From positions 139,580,351 to 139,644,350 of the forward strand of contig CP136062.1 of the NCBI GenBank assembly GCA_032622095.1: 64,000 nt of DNA. The letters are read 5' to 3'. Shown in pieces: positions 22,396 to 33,844 of this stretch (positions within the stretch are counted from its first letter, which is position 1; the number at the start of each line of letters is the position of its first letter). The stretch is from Siphonodentalium dalli (taxonomy: Eukaryota > Mollusca > Scaphopoda > Gadilida > Siphonodentaliidae). Under the pieces are notes generated by a model. It was not told the origin of the DNA. It saw nothing but the letters and a program-made list of their open reading frames with translations, and made no database searches. Both the position numbers and the translations under genes were made by a program.

Positions 22396-23335
22396 TTGTT
22401 CTTAACTTTAACATCTTCTTTCATATATTTGTCTAAATTCTAAGCAAAATATTAGCTTAGAATAGGATTCACCATCAAGGGGATATTTATTTTTGAAATA
22501 GTAATCTGTAAATCCCAACCTGTTAAAATAATTATTTTAATATAAGTTTTTTTTCCCTGCACAAATGGGTCTGACATTTTAGATAATTTTACTGGTACTG
22601 TGGTACATCGCTGTCGGTATTTAAAAAAATTCTTGTACTCAAAATTATGAATATGATGTTTGTTCTATATTAAAAATGCACAAGTAGCTATTTGCTGCAA
22701 TGCTATGGCAGGGACCTACATGGTGGGGTATGTATCCCTCTTATAACAATCTGATTGACAATTATTGCTTTATAAGCATATTTCGATTAGTTGTTCAATG
22801 TATAAATTCATTGTATAGAAATTCTACAAGTGCCACCTCTAATGATTGCAATCAGAACGCTGATTATTCTTACATAAAGTCACCTATAAAAATCTGTTCA
22901 CAAAGTTACAATCCCTGCTGCTATTGAAGGTGCTTTGCACCACATGCAACTTCAATGTCCTTCAAACACTTAATTGTAGGTAAATTCCTTGTGATAACTA
23001 TCATTATGTTTATATGTTTTAGAAATTCTTTGTGAGTTGGCTGTAATGATTACAGCTTTACACGTATAATAGTGGCAATACATATTTGGTTCAATAACTT
23101 CACAATCGCACCCAAAATAGTTTTTTTGTTCAATAGAATATTAATTGGCCTGAGTTTTATTACACTAGTTTTAATTTCCTTGTGCAAATTGTGTAAAAGT
23201 TGCATGCATGTATACTTTTTATATCAATGAAGTTTCCACTTGTATCTGGATTCATACTCGTGCAGGCAGGTGTACAGGCAGGTTGTCACTGTGGCTTTTT
23301 GTATACATGGCTTATTTAAAATGTATGGTCATGGC

Positions 23336-23732
23336 TAGATCATGCCGTGAATCTCTGCTATGGCTAAAGCTTGCAGAGATCATATTCCACCAGTACAAAA
23401 CCTGAGAACTTTTTGAAGTTTTGACAGGGAACCTTATAAAATCGAAAAAATAACAAAAGGAATACATGTATATTTCTTTGTTATTATCTCTTTATTATCT
23501 ACTGTAGGTGAAGGTCCCAACTCGAAATCTCACGATTTAAGTGACTTTGTGAGCGATTTTACATATAGTGAAGTACAATATTAAGGAACAGATAATCCAT
23601 AATAAATAAATTCCCCATGTTATTTTTCGACTTTATAAGGTTCCCTATCAAAACTTTCAAAAAGTTCCCAGGTTTTGGTGGAATCTGATCTCTACGGGTG
23701 TTAGCCATAGTTGAGATTCATTACATGATCTA
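23336..23732 (+). mobile_element. Family D element with perfect 9-bp TSD
   Basis: Begins TAGATCATGCCGTGAATCTC and ends GAGATTCATTACATGATCTA. The flanks 23327-23335 and 23733-23741 are both GGTCATGGC. Inner inverted pairs include AGATCATATTCCACCAGTA and the AACTTTTTGAAGTTTTGACA region with its complement. This 397-bp copy is shorter than others because the middle is deleted. A 9-bp duplication with long inverted termini fits the Mutator superfamily. Confidence 0.92.
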
Positions 23733-24254
23733 GGTCATGGCAAATTCTCGACAATGAAAAAGGTAGAAGCACTGGCTCAGAATGATGTGTCCTTGCTTCA
23801 TATGTGCCTGAACAAATGATAATTTGTTATTGAAATCGGATTGGAATGGCACATAGAGATTTCCCTCAAATTTTTTGTTGAAATTCAAGAAAAATAAATG
23901 GTGGAGCCCTCTCATGCCGTCAGTTTCCTCAAAATTTGCTAATTCTTGTTAATTAGACCATTATCGATTTTCAACTACTGAGATATCTCATAAAGTTGAT
24001 AATGCCCACTCCAGTCACAATACATTTCTGAATCATTCACAGACACATACAAATACAAGCATGGATGAGATGTTATATGAAGATATGTTTCGCATTAGAG
24101 GTGTGTCTCACATTTGAATATGCTAGCCTACCATACTACCAGAGGCATGGCAAAAATCTGGATCCCATACCTGTCCCATATGCTAAAATCTGCAGGCTGT
24201 TTGCCCAGACTTTCTCTCTACTCTCGCTGCCATTTGGTTGGGCTAATCTAGCTT

Positions 24255-24468
24255 TTAACCCTTTCTGTACTAAATACTCATTGATGAGTAGTAGTTCCCT
24301 CAGGAAATGTTCAGATAAATGTGTTCAACAAATGGTTTGTTGAACTTATCTGAATATTTCCCACCAATGTCATAGGCTTGTGTTTCCTGAACACCCCTCC
24401 TAATTAATAACAGACCATTCCAATGTATAGTTTGAACGGGAGATTCCATTTAGTAAAGAAAAGGTTAA
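24255..24468 (+). mobile_element. Family E element with TTAA flanks
   Basis: Left end TTAACCCTTTCTGTACTAAA and right end TTTAGTAAAGAAAAGGTTAA, with an inner palindrome GTTCAACAAATGGTTTGTTGA. Confidence 0.8.
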
Positions 24469-24799
24469 CATCTTTGATCTGGAATATGGAGCATTCTAGT
24501 AGAAATGATACCTTGGCAGAGGTACAACACACACAGATTTCTTTCATGTTGTGCCAAGTCGTAGATAAACACATTACAAGCCACTGTGATATATTTCTTG
24601 TAAATCGTGCAGTTAAGCGGGACAACCCTCTCCCTAATAAGTTTTTCCAGACATATAATGCTCATTTCCAGTTTTTTTTTTATATTTATTTTTATTTCCG
24701 CTTTAGTGCCTCGATTACTATCTGAATAATACTTGTTGCATCATCATATAAGGGTCATTTATAACCAAGGAAATAGAAAGTCATTTAAAAAGACCAGTA

Positions 24800-25214
24800 T
24801 GAGCCTGCAAATAGGGTGTCTGTTATTTGCAGAATAAGCAGGCAAGCATCACCAAATTTACCTTATGGGGCCTCACTCTGCTTTGGCCACATCTTCTGGG
24901 AAGTATCTATAGTGTCAAATTAACATTGTTTCAATTACTTTTCCCCTACTGGGAAGCCTCTATATTCCCATAATTTACACAAGATAAAATACATAATCGA
25001 TGTGACTAATGGGTGAGCATCACCAACTTCAACTGGGGAACTTCAATCTGATCCTAGGTCTCCTATAGCAGATCTTTAAGGCCTACAAGCAGAATGAGGT
25101 TCCAGAGGGTGAGTTTGGTGATGGTAGCCTGCCTGCACGTGCAGGATAGTGTCACTAAAATCACCCTCTGGGGACCTCATTCTGCAAATGACAGACACAA
25201 TATTTGCAGGCTTG
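24800..25214. mobile_element. Family C two-hairpin element with 8-bp TSD
   Basis: Termini TGAGCCTGCAAATAGG and ATATTTGCAGGCTTG. Flanks GACCAGTA (24792-24799) and GACCAATA (25215-25222) agree at 7 of 8. The first hairpin has lost its left arm (TTGCAGAATAAGCAGG); the second is complete. Confidence 0.88.
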
Positions 25215-25242
25215 GACCAATACCTGATAGTTATCCACCAAA

Positions 25243-25521
25243 TTAACCCTTTCTTTGCTGAACACCCATCGATGAATACCGATAGTTCTTTTAAGAAATG
25301 TTCTGATAATAACTGCAATAAATGACCATAGGGCATTCTGTTGGGCTTATTATCAGAACATTTCCCTCCAATGAATATGATTCCTTCTGCACTTGTATTA
25401 TTTTTTGTCTGTCTGTCATCTGCTCATAATTCCGGAACACCCCTGCAAATGAATAATAGACCATTCCAATGTATGCTTTCATAGCTGAATGGTAGAATCC
25501 GTGCAGTGTAGAAAGGGTTAA
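25243..25521 (+). mobile_element. Family E element, adjoining family B
   Basis: TTAACCCTTTCTTTGCTGAA at left and AGTGTAGAAAGGGTTAA at right. The right TTAA (25518-25521) is also the left TTAA of a family B fragment. Interior carries ATGTTCTGATAATAA and TTATTATCAGAACAT, the family's inner inverted pair. Confidence 0.85.
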
Positions 25522-25567
25522 CCCTTTCATGATTGGAGCTGCGCTGGTGCAGCATTAAAGATCCTGT
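25518..25567 (+). mobile_element. Family B, left-end fragment
   Basis: TTAACCCTTTCATGATTGG, then GCGCTGGTGCAGCATTAAAG and ATCCTGTTG, where it breaks off before the first hairpin. It shares one TTAA with the family E copy on its left. Confidence 0.8.
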
Positions 25568-26254
25568 TGTAGCGATTCAGTTGTAGCGATGTTCAGGCTT
25601 ACAGTTCAGCTAGATATCCCTAATATGGATGACTGGGAAATAAAGAAACTACAGATCAACAAGTATCCATTTGCTAAATTCTACCCATGGTAAAGGGTTG
25701 ATATGAGTTTACAGTTGTATATGACGGCATACAGGGTGTTTACCATTCTCGAATGATTGAACAGTTTAGAGAGTGCATGGGACCGCTGTTCGTATAAATT
25801 ACTCCCCATGCATACTGTCCAATTACACTAGGGGGAGCTGTAGGCATCCCCGATTACATGAGGGATGCCGTTACCGGTAATGGGAAAATTGCCTATTGAT
25901 CATCCTGTCTCGGCTAATTTGTGCAAATTTTCCAATAAATGTTTTATAATCGTGAGAGTTGCACAGGCAAATCACAACATCAGTTTGGTGACCCTTTAAC
26001 CCGTTGCTTCTAAGATCATTGTGCCTTTGTATCACATACCGGTACTGGTATGGGGGTTACTGGTATGTTTTTGCAGTGTACATTTCAATTTCATGTATCT
26101 TGAGAAGTTCACTGTGAGTCAGAGATTTAAGTTGTTACAATGAAAACTGTTTTTGAACATCATCTTCAATTTCTAACGTATAAGTGTGTACCTAAAATTA
26201 GAGATACCTGTTGTCTCAGTCTGATAAAATATTAACCCTTTCATCACTGAATGG

Positions 26255-26715
26255 CAGGCCTCAAAATGTGGTGCCAAACATTTGCAGAATGAGGGATCCA
26301 GAGGGTGAATTTAGTGATGCTACCCCGCACAATGGGGAAGCATCACTAAATTCATCCTCTGGATCACCTCATTCTGCATGATGTCTAATATGGGAGACCT
26401 AGACACAAATTTAAGTTCCCAGATGGTGAAGATGGTGATGTGCACCCATTGGGCACCTCGATTCTGCATTGTGTAATCTGCCAATTGGGAGATACAGAGA
26501 AACTGAACTAAAAAAGAAAATGAAACTTTCTAAAGAAACTAAAAACCTTGTTAATTTGGTAATAAAGATGCTTTCCAGAGAAAATGATGGCAAAGCAGAA
26601 AGAGGTCCCAAGAGGGTGAAATTAGTGATGCTAGCCAGCTGTTGGGGTAGCTTTGCTAAATTCACCATCTGGGGACCTAATTCTACAAATGTCCAGCAAC
26701 ATATTTTGAGGCCTG
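26255..26715. mobile_element. Family C element with perfect 8-bp TSD
   Basis: Termini CAGGCCTCAAAATGTGG and CATATTTTGAGGCCTG, a variant of the family ends. Flanks 26247-26254 and 26716-26723 are both CTGAATGG. Two hairpin modules are present, the second starting from GAAAGAGGTCCCAAGAGGG. The 8-bp duplication fits hAT transposition. Confidence 0.92.
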
Positions 26716-26746
26716 CTGAATGGATTATTTCACTCAGACATACATA

Positions 26747-26850
26747 CAGTAATGCTCTAAGTAATCGACTTCTTAACCACAGCAGAAATATGGGTAACTT
26801 TTCAGGATTTAGTCGGAAATATGGCTTGTCGATTACTTAGAGCATTACTG
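26747..26850. mobile_element. Family A element, right arm deleted
   Basis: Ends CAGTAATGCTCTAAGTAATC and GATTACTTAGAGCATTACTG with TA flanks. The left arm runs to CGGAAATATGGCTTG and then joins the right tip. Confidence 0.88.
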
Positions 26851-27197
26851 TATATGCATTGGAATGGACCATTCTTCATATGTAACGATTTTCAGACACA
26901 TGTACTCAGTCTAACTCAAGCACAGACCATTAAGATCTCATTATAATCACGATTAAATGACACTTGGTGATTTGAATGAGATGGTCGGATACTATAAGCA
27001 AAACAGGTATGGACAGCTATCTATTAAAAAGCTTAGGATTCATTCGTAGAATGTTCAGCTGACATGTCCCAGAATTATAATCAGCCTAAAGAGTGTTTGT
27101 TGAACTTATTAGCTGAACAATCTTCAGTGAATATTCCTACAAATGAATCAGGGGAATCAAGTTTCTACTCACTGGGGATTATTCAGTTATAAAAGTA

Positions 27198-27277
27198 CAG
27201 TCATGCCCTAAATAATCGACTCCTTAACCACAGCAGAATTACCGTGGTTAAGGAGTCGATTATTTAGGGCATTACTG
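27198..27277. mobile_element. Family A, 80-bp miniature hairpin
   Basis: CAGTCATGCCCTAAATAATC to the start of CAGCAGAATTA, then back through CGTGGTTAAGGAGTCGATTA to GGGCATTACTG. A compact hairpin with about 38-bp arms and TA flanks. Confidence 0.9.
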
Positions 27278-27677
27278 TATTAAACAGAATTTCATGTGTA
27301 AATTTTGAACAAATACCCGTAGCACCATCAACCATAGTGCCATTGAGGATCATTGAATGCATGAGGCGTACCAACGTGACACACAGAGCTTTCAGGAAAC
27401 ATTACACACCTAGATGTAGGTTTCAAAGGGATAGAGCCAGAAAAGTCGTTGTTTTAGGTCACACCCTGCAAGGAATGAAATGAAGGCGACTGGACTAAAT
27501 GAATGTTATCTACCATATGGCTAATACACAGCAAAGTATGTGTCAGCCTAGAATGATAAAAGGCAGGCGCAGTACTCAAACAGTCCATGTGCTTTGAAGT
27601 TATGATATGTTTAATTTGAAGTTGATAGATGCTCTAGTTTGAACTAAAGCTGTATGCTAACTTGCTTTGTGTTTGTG

Positions 27678-28392
27678 ACAGCTGGCTTGAGTGGCCTGGT
27701 GTTGATTTGATTTGCTGTTTTTTTAGCTTATATCACTCTGGACCCTTGTGATCTCTGTCTTTCCTCGGCAAGCCTGCAAATAGCTTGTCTGTCATTTGCA
27801 GAATGAGAATTTAGTGACACTATCCCGCATAGCGGGCTATCATCACTAAATTCACCCTCTGGGGAACTCATTCTGCTAAAGCCCTCAACTGCTATGGCAG
27901 ACCTAGGATCAGATTGAAGTTCCCCAGTTGAAGTTGGTGATGTTCACCCATTGGGCACCTCAATTATGAATTTTATCTTCTGCAAATTAGGGATATAGAA
28001 ACTTCCTAGAAGGGAAAAGTAACTAAAAACAATGTTAATTTGATACTATAGATACTTCCCAGAAGATGAGGCCCAAGCAGAATGAGGTCTCCAGAGGGTG
28101 AATTTGGTGATGCTAGCCCACTATGCGGGATAGCATCACTAAATTCACCCTCTGGGGACCTCATTATGCAAATGACAGACACGCTATTTGCAGGCTTGTT
28201 CCTCGGCTGTAACCTTTTGAAAAAATATCATTCTGTTGACATCTGTGTACATCTTAGGTCAGGACTTCTATATTTTTCATGGTATCCCAACTCTCAGCTT
28301 GTCTTGATTACATAGTACAGTCCACTGATTTTTTTTCTGGTGATACAGCTAGCTCTTCATGTATCAAAAGGAGAAGTTGTGGAATAGTGTTG
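27678..28392 (+). repeat. Tandem duplication copy 1, carrying a family C insertion
   Basis: From ACAGCTGGCTTGAGTGG to about GAGAAGTTGTGGAATAG, this aligns with 28724-29010 (ACAGCTGGCTTCATCC to GTAGTTGTGAAAATG) once the family C element at 27769-28198 is removed. Shared blocks include TTGACATCTGTGTACATCTT. Confidence 0.8.
27769..28198. mobile_element. Family C element with perfect 8-bp TSD and a paralogous empty site
   Basis: Termini CAAGCCTGCAAATAGC and GCTATTTGCAGGCTTG, 16-bp perfect inverted repeats. Flanks 27761-27768 and 28199-28206 are both TTCCTCGG. The neighbouring duplicate at about 28805 has the unfilled site (TTCCTGGG) in the same context, which proves the element was inserted. Length 430 bp; no coding capacity. 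Confidence 0.95.
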
Positions 28393-28723
28393 GTTTGAGT
28401 ACCATTAGAATTGTTGATACTGAACAAGGTTTTATTTAAAATGAGTTCAAGTATGAGGTGGCTCCACATATAAAGGGCCCAGCGCTTGCTGCCAAATCCT
28501 CACATGACTTTCATCATGTTATTATATGATGTTCATAAATAAATAATATTTACATCAATTTGATTTCAATGGTGCCAATTTGGCTACGATGTTGGTAGAG
28601 TCAATATATGTATTATTCTCATATTTTGTTATCTTTGGCACATTTGAACATTTGAGTTAGCATCAGTATTTGTTTGGAACATTCACGAACATAGATATTT
28701 AAAACATTTTAATATTATTTATA

Positions 28724-29010
28724 ACAGCTGGCTTCATCCTCTGATGTTTCTTTAATTTGCTGTTTGTTTTTTTTAGCTTATAGCACTTTATTTATCTCTG
28801 TCATTCCTGGGATATAAACCTTTGAAAGAAAATCATTCCGTTGACATCTGTGTACATCTTCTGTCATGCCCTCCATATTTTTCATTTTCTGGCCACTTTG
28901 GGTAACTCCCATCTTGTCATGCTTTTAATATACAATTCACTGATGTCTTTCTGATAAAAAGCTAAATCTCCATGCGTTCATATCACAAAGAGTAGTTGTG
29001 AAAATGTTAT
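28724..29010 (+). repeat. Tandem duplication copy 2, empty site
   Basis: Diverged copy of the sequence flanking the family C insertion at 27769. It lacks the insertion. Confidence 0.78.
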
Positions 29011-29017
29011 TGATGCA

Positions 29018-29152
29018 CAGGGGCAGGGAGGCATGAAGGGGTTCCAGTCTCCTTTACCCTCATCTGATGTTTGTACAAATGCCTAATTTATTTGGGGAAC
29101 ATGCCTTCTAAAGGTTGCACCCCCATGCCTTGCAACGTTTTTGCTACTCCTG
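29018..29152. mobile_element. Family H-like element
   Basis: CAGGGGCAGGGAGGCATG at left and TTTTGCTACTCCTG at right, with inner AAGGGGTTCC and CCCCCATGCCTTG motifs. It resembles the CAGGGG-ended element at 3292. No clear TSD. Confidence 0.4.
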
Positions 29153-29159
29153 TAGTATC

Positions 29160-30570
29160 AGAATTATCTGTAGTACTGTAGTACCAGGATTGTTTATCTA
29201 AAAATTAGAATATCAGTTTAATGATGCCAGTTTAGAAATGTTGGTAGAACAAATTGGTGTTGTCAAGAAAAAAATTGTAAATTTTATCCAATTTTCATTC
29301 AGATTGCGATCATTGGGAAATCTGAACGTTTCATGTTCATCATTCAAGGATATATACTGAATATATTCTAATGATGAAATTTAACACTCTAATGCAACAC
29401 CACTCTTGTAACAGCTCAGCCAGATTCACCAACATCTTCACATTATGGGTGGACCAGTTATCTAGGCTTGTATCCCATCACTTTGTTCTGTTTAACATTT
29501 TCCTTCCTTGGCTGTTGTGGAGAAATCTTGCGTGAAAGTATTTTATGATACACCCGTATATCTCACTTCACCCCAGAAATTATAGCCCCTAAAGCGGAAC
29601 AAGTGGAGCATATATTTGAAGTATCCCTTATATACCCAACACAATGATATACATCAAATATCAGAAGTATTCCTTACAGCTCAACGGTATTTGATAGCCA
29701 ATCTTATGGATCCCTTTTCCAACACTGTAATCTAAAATAAACTCAAGACAATACCCTCTTCGGTTCTCCTCTTGTGATATCTGGTTATTCAGGGATATTC
29801 AAGTTAATTTATGATTTTAGGGTCAATATTAGAACTTAACAAGTGCATTTGAATGAATAGTTGCTTTGAGATTTGATATGTACCACTTGATATAGTGATA
29901 TTCCACCATTCATACCTCAGAAACCAACCAAGGCTCACATCGTTGTATTTATGCACTGATTCATGAACATATCTGACACCATAGACTTAAGAGAATATTA
30001 GTTACCCATTCATCGATATATTTAAGTATGTAAGGTGACGGATCTGTATGAAGAGTTCATTAGTACTCACATTTGAATCGGCGTTCATGATAGGTACAGT
30101 GGGTACAGCTGAAAAATCATACAAAGTTCATTAAACCATTATTACCAAGAAGAACATGAAAAAAATAGAACAAATTTGTTCTTTCTTTCATTATCAATAA
30201 CCCTCCAGTAATGAGATTCCTCCTGTTGAAACCAGTGTTTGTAAACATTTTCTGTAACATGCAGTGCAATCACCATTATATTTTCCAGAATGAAAGATGA
30301 CTCTAAAATTCAAACACTTTTGGCTTATGATCAGACACGAGGTGCTGTGTATTTCCTAATTAACGTAGTTGCGGATGCACTCAAGTCACTCTACATTTAT
30401 ATTGTCTTGGTGTAAAAACAAAAGAGAATTAGTGCCACATATTGCACAAATTAATCCTTCTCAACTGCTAAAACTTTGAATAAGGTCCTCGATGGACAAA
30501 CATAACACAAGTACACACAAATATAAAAACCAACTTAGGAAAAACACATATCATAATGAAAAACCCTCAC
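29160..30570. other. Repeat-poor stretch of intron 2
   Basis: No family copy, exon or RNA gene recognised. Confidence 0.45.
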
Positions 30571-30573
30571 ATA

Positions 30574-30816
30574 CAGTAATGCCCTAATTAATCGACTCCA
30601 TAACCACAGTAGAATTATGGGTAATTTTTCATGATTTAGTCAGAAATATGGCTTGTTGCCATTCATCGGAAAGCTCTCCCCAAGAGCTTTCCGATGAATG
30701 GCAACAAGCCATGAGCTTTCCGATGAATGGCAACAAGCCATATTTCCGACTAAGTCCTGAAAAAGTTACCCTTAATTCTGCTGTGGTTAAGGAGTCAATT
30801 AATTAGAGCATTACTG
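30574..30816. mobile_element. Family A hairpin element with duplicated centre
   Basis: Termini CAGTAATGCCCTAATTAATC and TTAATTAGAGCATTACTG. The right side of the centre is duplicated: GAGCTTTCCGATGAATGG occurs twice in succession (about 30683 and 30713). Confidence 0.88.
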
Positions 30817-31170
30817 TACATATCTCAAGTACATGTACACCCAAATATAAAAACCAACAGTCAGTCTTGGCCTTGGCTGATAAATCAAACTTTAACAGGT
30901 CAACAGGCTCTGTCATGCACTTGACAGGAGATGAGGAGCCCTGACCAACCAATATATATAAGTCAACTGGATTGCATTGGACACTCTCCTGGGCATTGAG
31001 CCTGTAGTACAAGCCCAGAATCTGACAAGACTACAGTAACAGGAATCTATACAAGTACTAACTGCAGGTACTAGTAGGTAAACAGGCCACGCCTTATTCA
31101 AATCAATATATACACACACAAAGAAAAATAAAGTACTGGTAAGTCACAAATCGCCAGACCATGTCTGGCA

Positions 31171-31204
<34 letters not shown>
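31171..31204. repeat. 34-base poly-G tract
   Basis: An unbroken run of 34 G between CTGGCA and CATGGG. It is the longest homopolymer in the window and is expected to be length-variable and hard to sequence or replicate. Confidence 0.95.
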
Positions 31205-31206
<2 letters not shown>

Positions 31207-31740
31207 TGGGTCTTTGCTGCATCACCTTTCGCCGTATATGAATTTGAGGACTTTACATTATTTGTACCAGAAACATCGAGAGTTTCAGACAGCTTGAATA
31301 CACCTTTAATAGTGACCTGCACTTTAGCATACAATACATGAAAAAATTATGCCACTTTATAATTTCAAGTTAAAAAATAATGTATATATAAAGTATACCA
31401 TAAAGTATAACCATATAAGTATTCATTAAAAGTTGGGTCAGGTTTTATTGTATAAGTGTTGCATTGTTGAGAGTTTTTGGAATTCACATATTATTTATGA
31501 GCATTCCTTCCACAAGGGGATTGGAAGTAATGTGACACCTGTGTTAATTGTGAATGGGCTTTGTTGTGGTCAAATCAAAAGAATTCCTCAATTCATAAGG
31601 CAAATAAGCAGGTGATAAAATCAACATTGTGAGCCAAGATTGTGTTCACACTTTAACACTTGATACCTTCATGTAACTTCTCAGTGTAGATGTACTAGGT
31701 CTTTAAATTGTTTTTTTTTATGCGCAGGTTATTCATTTGA

Positions 31741-32330
31741 TTAACCCCTTTCTTTACTAAATGGATTGTCCCATCCATTGGATAGTCTACTATTCATCAG
31801 GAGGGGCATTCAGGAAATATTAGATCATGCCATGGACGCCCATAGAGATCATATTCCACCAGTACAAAACCTGGGAACTTTTTGGTTTTGACAGGGAACC
31901 TTATAAAATCGAAAAAATAACACAAGAAATATATTTCTTTGTTATTATCTGTTTCTTAACAATGTACTTCACTGTAGGTGAAGGTCCCAAATCGAAATTG
32001 CACAATTTAAGTGAATTTGTGAGCGATTTTGCTTTGCATTTCTGACAATTATGGAATTTTTCCTGGGAAATTAAGTGAATGTTTATTGCGATATCGGCTC
32101 TCAAAAGTCACTGAAAAGTATGCATTTTCAAGTTGGGACCTTCATATATACAGTGTAGTGAAGTACACTATTAAGAAATATATTCCCCATGTTATTTTTT
32201 CGACTTTATAAGGTTCCCTGTCAAAACTTCAAAAAGTTCCAATGTTTTGTACTGGTGGAATATGATTTCTATGGGCGTTAGCCAGAATAGAGATTCATGG
32301 CAGGGTCTAAGGAAATATAAGCAAACTGTG
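31741..32330 (+). mobile_element. Family E element hosting a family D insertion
   Basis: Begins TTAACCCCTTTCTTTACTAA, continues CTATTCATCAGGAGGGG, is interrupted by family D at 31821-32309, and resumes AATATAAGCAAACTGTG as in the family E copy after 58620. The right end is lost at the family C half at 32334. Confidence 0.65.
31821..32309 (+). mobile_element. Family D element with perfect 9-bp TSD
   Basis: Begins TAGATCATGCCATGGACGCC, ends GATTCATGGCAGGGTCTA. Flanks 31812-31820 and 32310-32318 are both AGGAAATAT. The 489-bp interior has the family's paired motifs (AGATCATATTCCACCAGTA with TACTGGTGGAATATGATTT). Confidence 0.93.
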
Positions 32331-32333
32331 TGT

Positions 32334-32490
32334 AGGTCTCTCATAGCAGATGAGGCCATGCAGAATGAGGTCCCCAGAGGATGAATTTGTTAACGCTAGC
32401 CTGCTGTGCGGGGTAGCGTCACTAAATTCACCTCCTGGGGACCTCATTCTGCAAATGTTTCGGCACTATATTTTCAGGCCTGCTTATGAG
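32334..32490. mobile_element. Family C, right half
   Basis: Starts inside the middle (CTCATAGCAGATGAGGCC), keeps one full hairpin (GAATGAGGTCCCCAGAGG to CCTGGGGACCTCATTC) and the end ATTTTCAGGCCTG. Confidence 0.75.
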
Positions 32491-32512
32491 ATACCCCAAT
32501 AGAACTTAACCT

Positions 32513-32711
32513 CAGTAATGTCCTAAATAATTGACTCCTTAACCACAGCAGAATTATGGGTAACTTTTCAGGATTTAATATGGCGTGTTGCCATTCATCA
32601 GAAAGCTCTCACTGAGAGCTTTCCGATGAATGGCAACGAGCCATACTTCCGACTAAATCCTGAAAAGTTACCCACAATTCTGCTGTGGTTAAGGAGTCGA
32701 TTATTTAGGAC
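32513..32711. mobile_element. Family A hairpin element, right tip lost
   Basis: Left tip CAGTAATGTCCTAAATAATT without a TA before it; right arm ends GTCGATTATTTAGGACTAA, missing the last bases. A dozen bases (GTCGGA) are missing from the left arm. Confidence 0.82.
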
Positions 32712-33534
32712 TAAACATATGATACATATAAAATGATTGCTCTTTGTCATTTACAATACTATGCAACCGTCATTCAAGAAAATATTTCTGTCACGATCAC
32801 AATCTTCCTCTTAGATTGCGTATCTAGTTTGAGGATCAAGACCCTTTTCGCTATGAGCGCTCATTCTCTCTTTCTCTGGGTGAGAGCTGAGCAGGCAACC
32901 ATTTGGTTAACAGCTGAGGTATTCTATAGAAGCTTGAAGCATGATATCTGCTGGTGATATCTCATGTGGTAGACTTCTCTATGTATTTGTTCATGATGCC
33001 ACCTGTTTCCATTCTGGTGGGTATGCCAACAATGCTTAATGGCAGATCAATTGGATTCTGAACTTCACCTGATGAATATCCTCTATTTCATCCAATGGTG
33101 CCAGGGTACATTATTATGAGGCCTTCATATGTGGTGTCACCATCTGTGATTGTTCCCTTATAGAAATGACCTCTGTCCGTCCGTTCATGTGTCCATCGCA
33201 CATTATGGGAACCTTCATTGTGTAATCAACTCCTCCCACAGTTTAAAATTCAGATAATTGAACTTTAGGATATTGTTACCCATATATTGCTAATGTGCAA
33301 CATGTATATGGACGACAAAAATAAATAATTTTCATAGAGCTATTCCCCTTTCTTGACTCAGTATATGGCGATAGAACCATATCATGACTCGAGTCCAAAT
33401 GGTCAAATGCCAGTGTAAGGGTTTTTATTTTTTTTATTTTTGCAAGACTCAATACAAGAATACAATTATATTGTAGAGTTAGTACAAGAAATGGGGAATA
33501 TTTTGGCACATTCAGAAAGAGAATTATACCATAA

Positions 33535-33840
33535 TCTATCTATATAAAAGCCCAGTGTTTGTCTGTGTGTCTGCTGTATCTCTGTCATGATTTTAGCGCA
33601 TCTAAAAATATATCACCCTCATGTCCGATTGCGCCCAAATTTTGATCATGTCATGTGGCCCATATTAGAATACGACATCCAAAATGTCAGGCCAATCGGT
33701 ACAAGATGACCTGAGATAAAACGCTTTTCCTAAAGATTATCAAGACAATATTTTCACTGATATTATGCATTTGTCCAAAGATGAATGTATTTTATCGGCA
33801 TACGTCAGAAAACACCAAGAAAAATTCCGGACAAACTCCG
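33535..33840 (+). repeat. Dispersed repeat starting TCTATCTATATAAAAG
   Basis: The start TCTATATAAAAG followed by GTCTGTGTGTCTGC resembles termini of animal Helitron-like elements and related dispersed repeats. No Rep/helicase coding and no clear end; the assignment is tentative. Confidence 0.35.
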
Positions 33841-33844
33841 CGCA

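Larger units (their letters stand above)
26232..26890 (+). mobile_element. Family E remnant hosting family C and family A insertions
   Basis: TTAACCCTTTCATCACTGAA followed, after the family C insertion, by ATGGATTATTTCACTCAG, matching the family E start seen at 31741. After the family A insertion, TGCATTGGAATGGACCATTC matches another family E segment. The right end is not clear. Confidence 0.55.

Noticed and set aside
31098-31334. Proline-rich open frame
   Set aside because: Created by the 34-base G run on the opposite strand.
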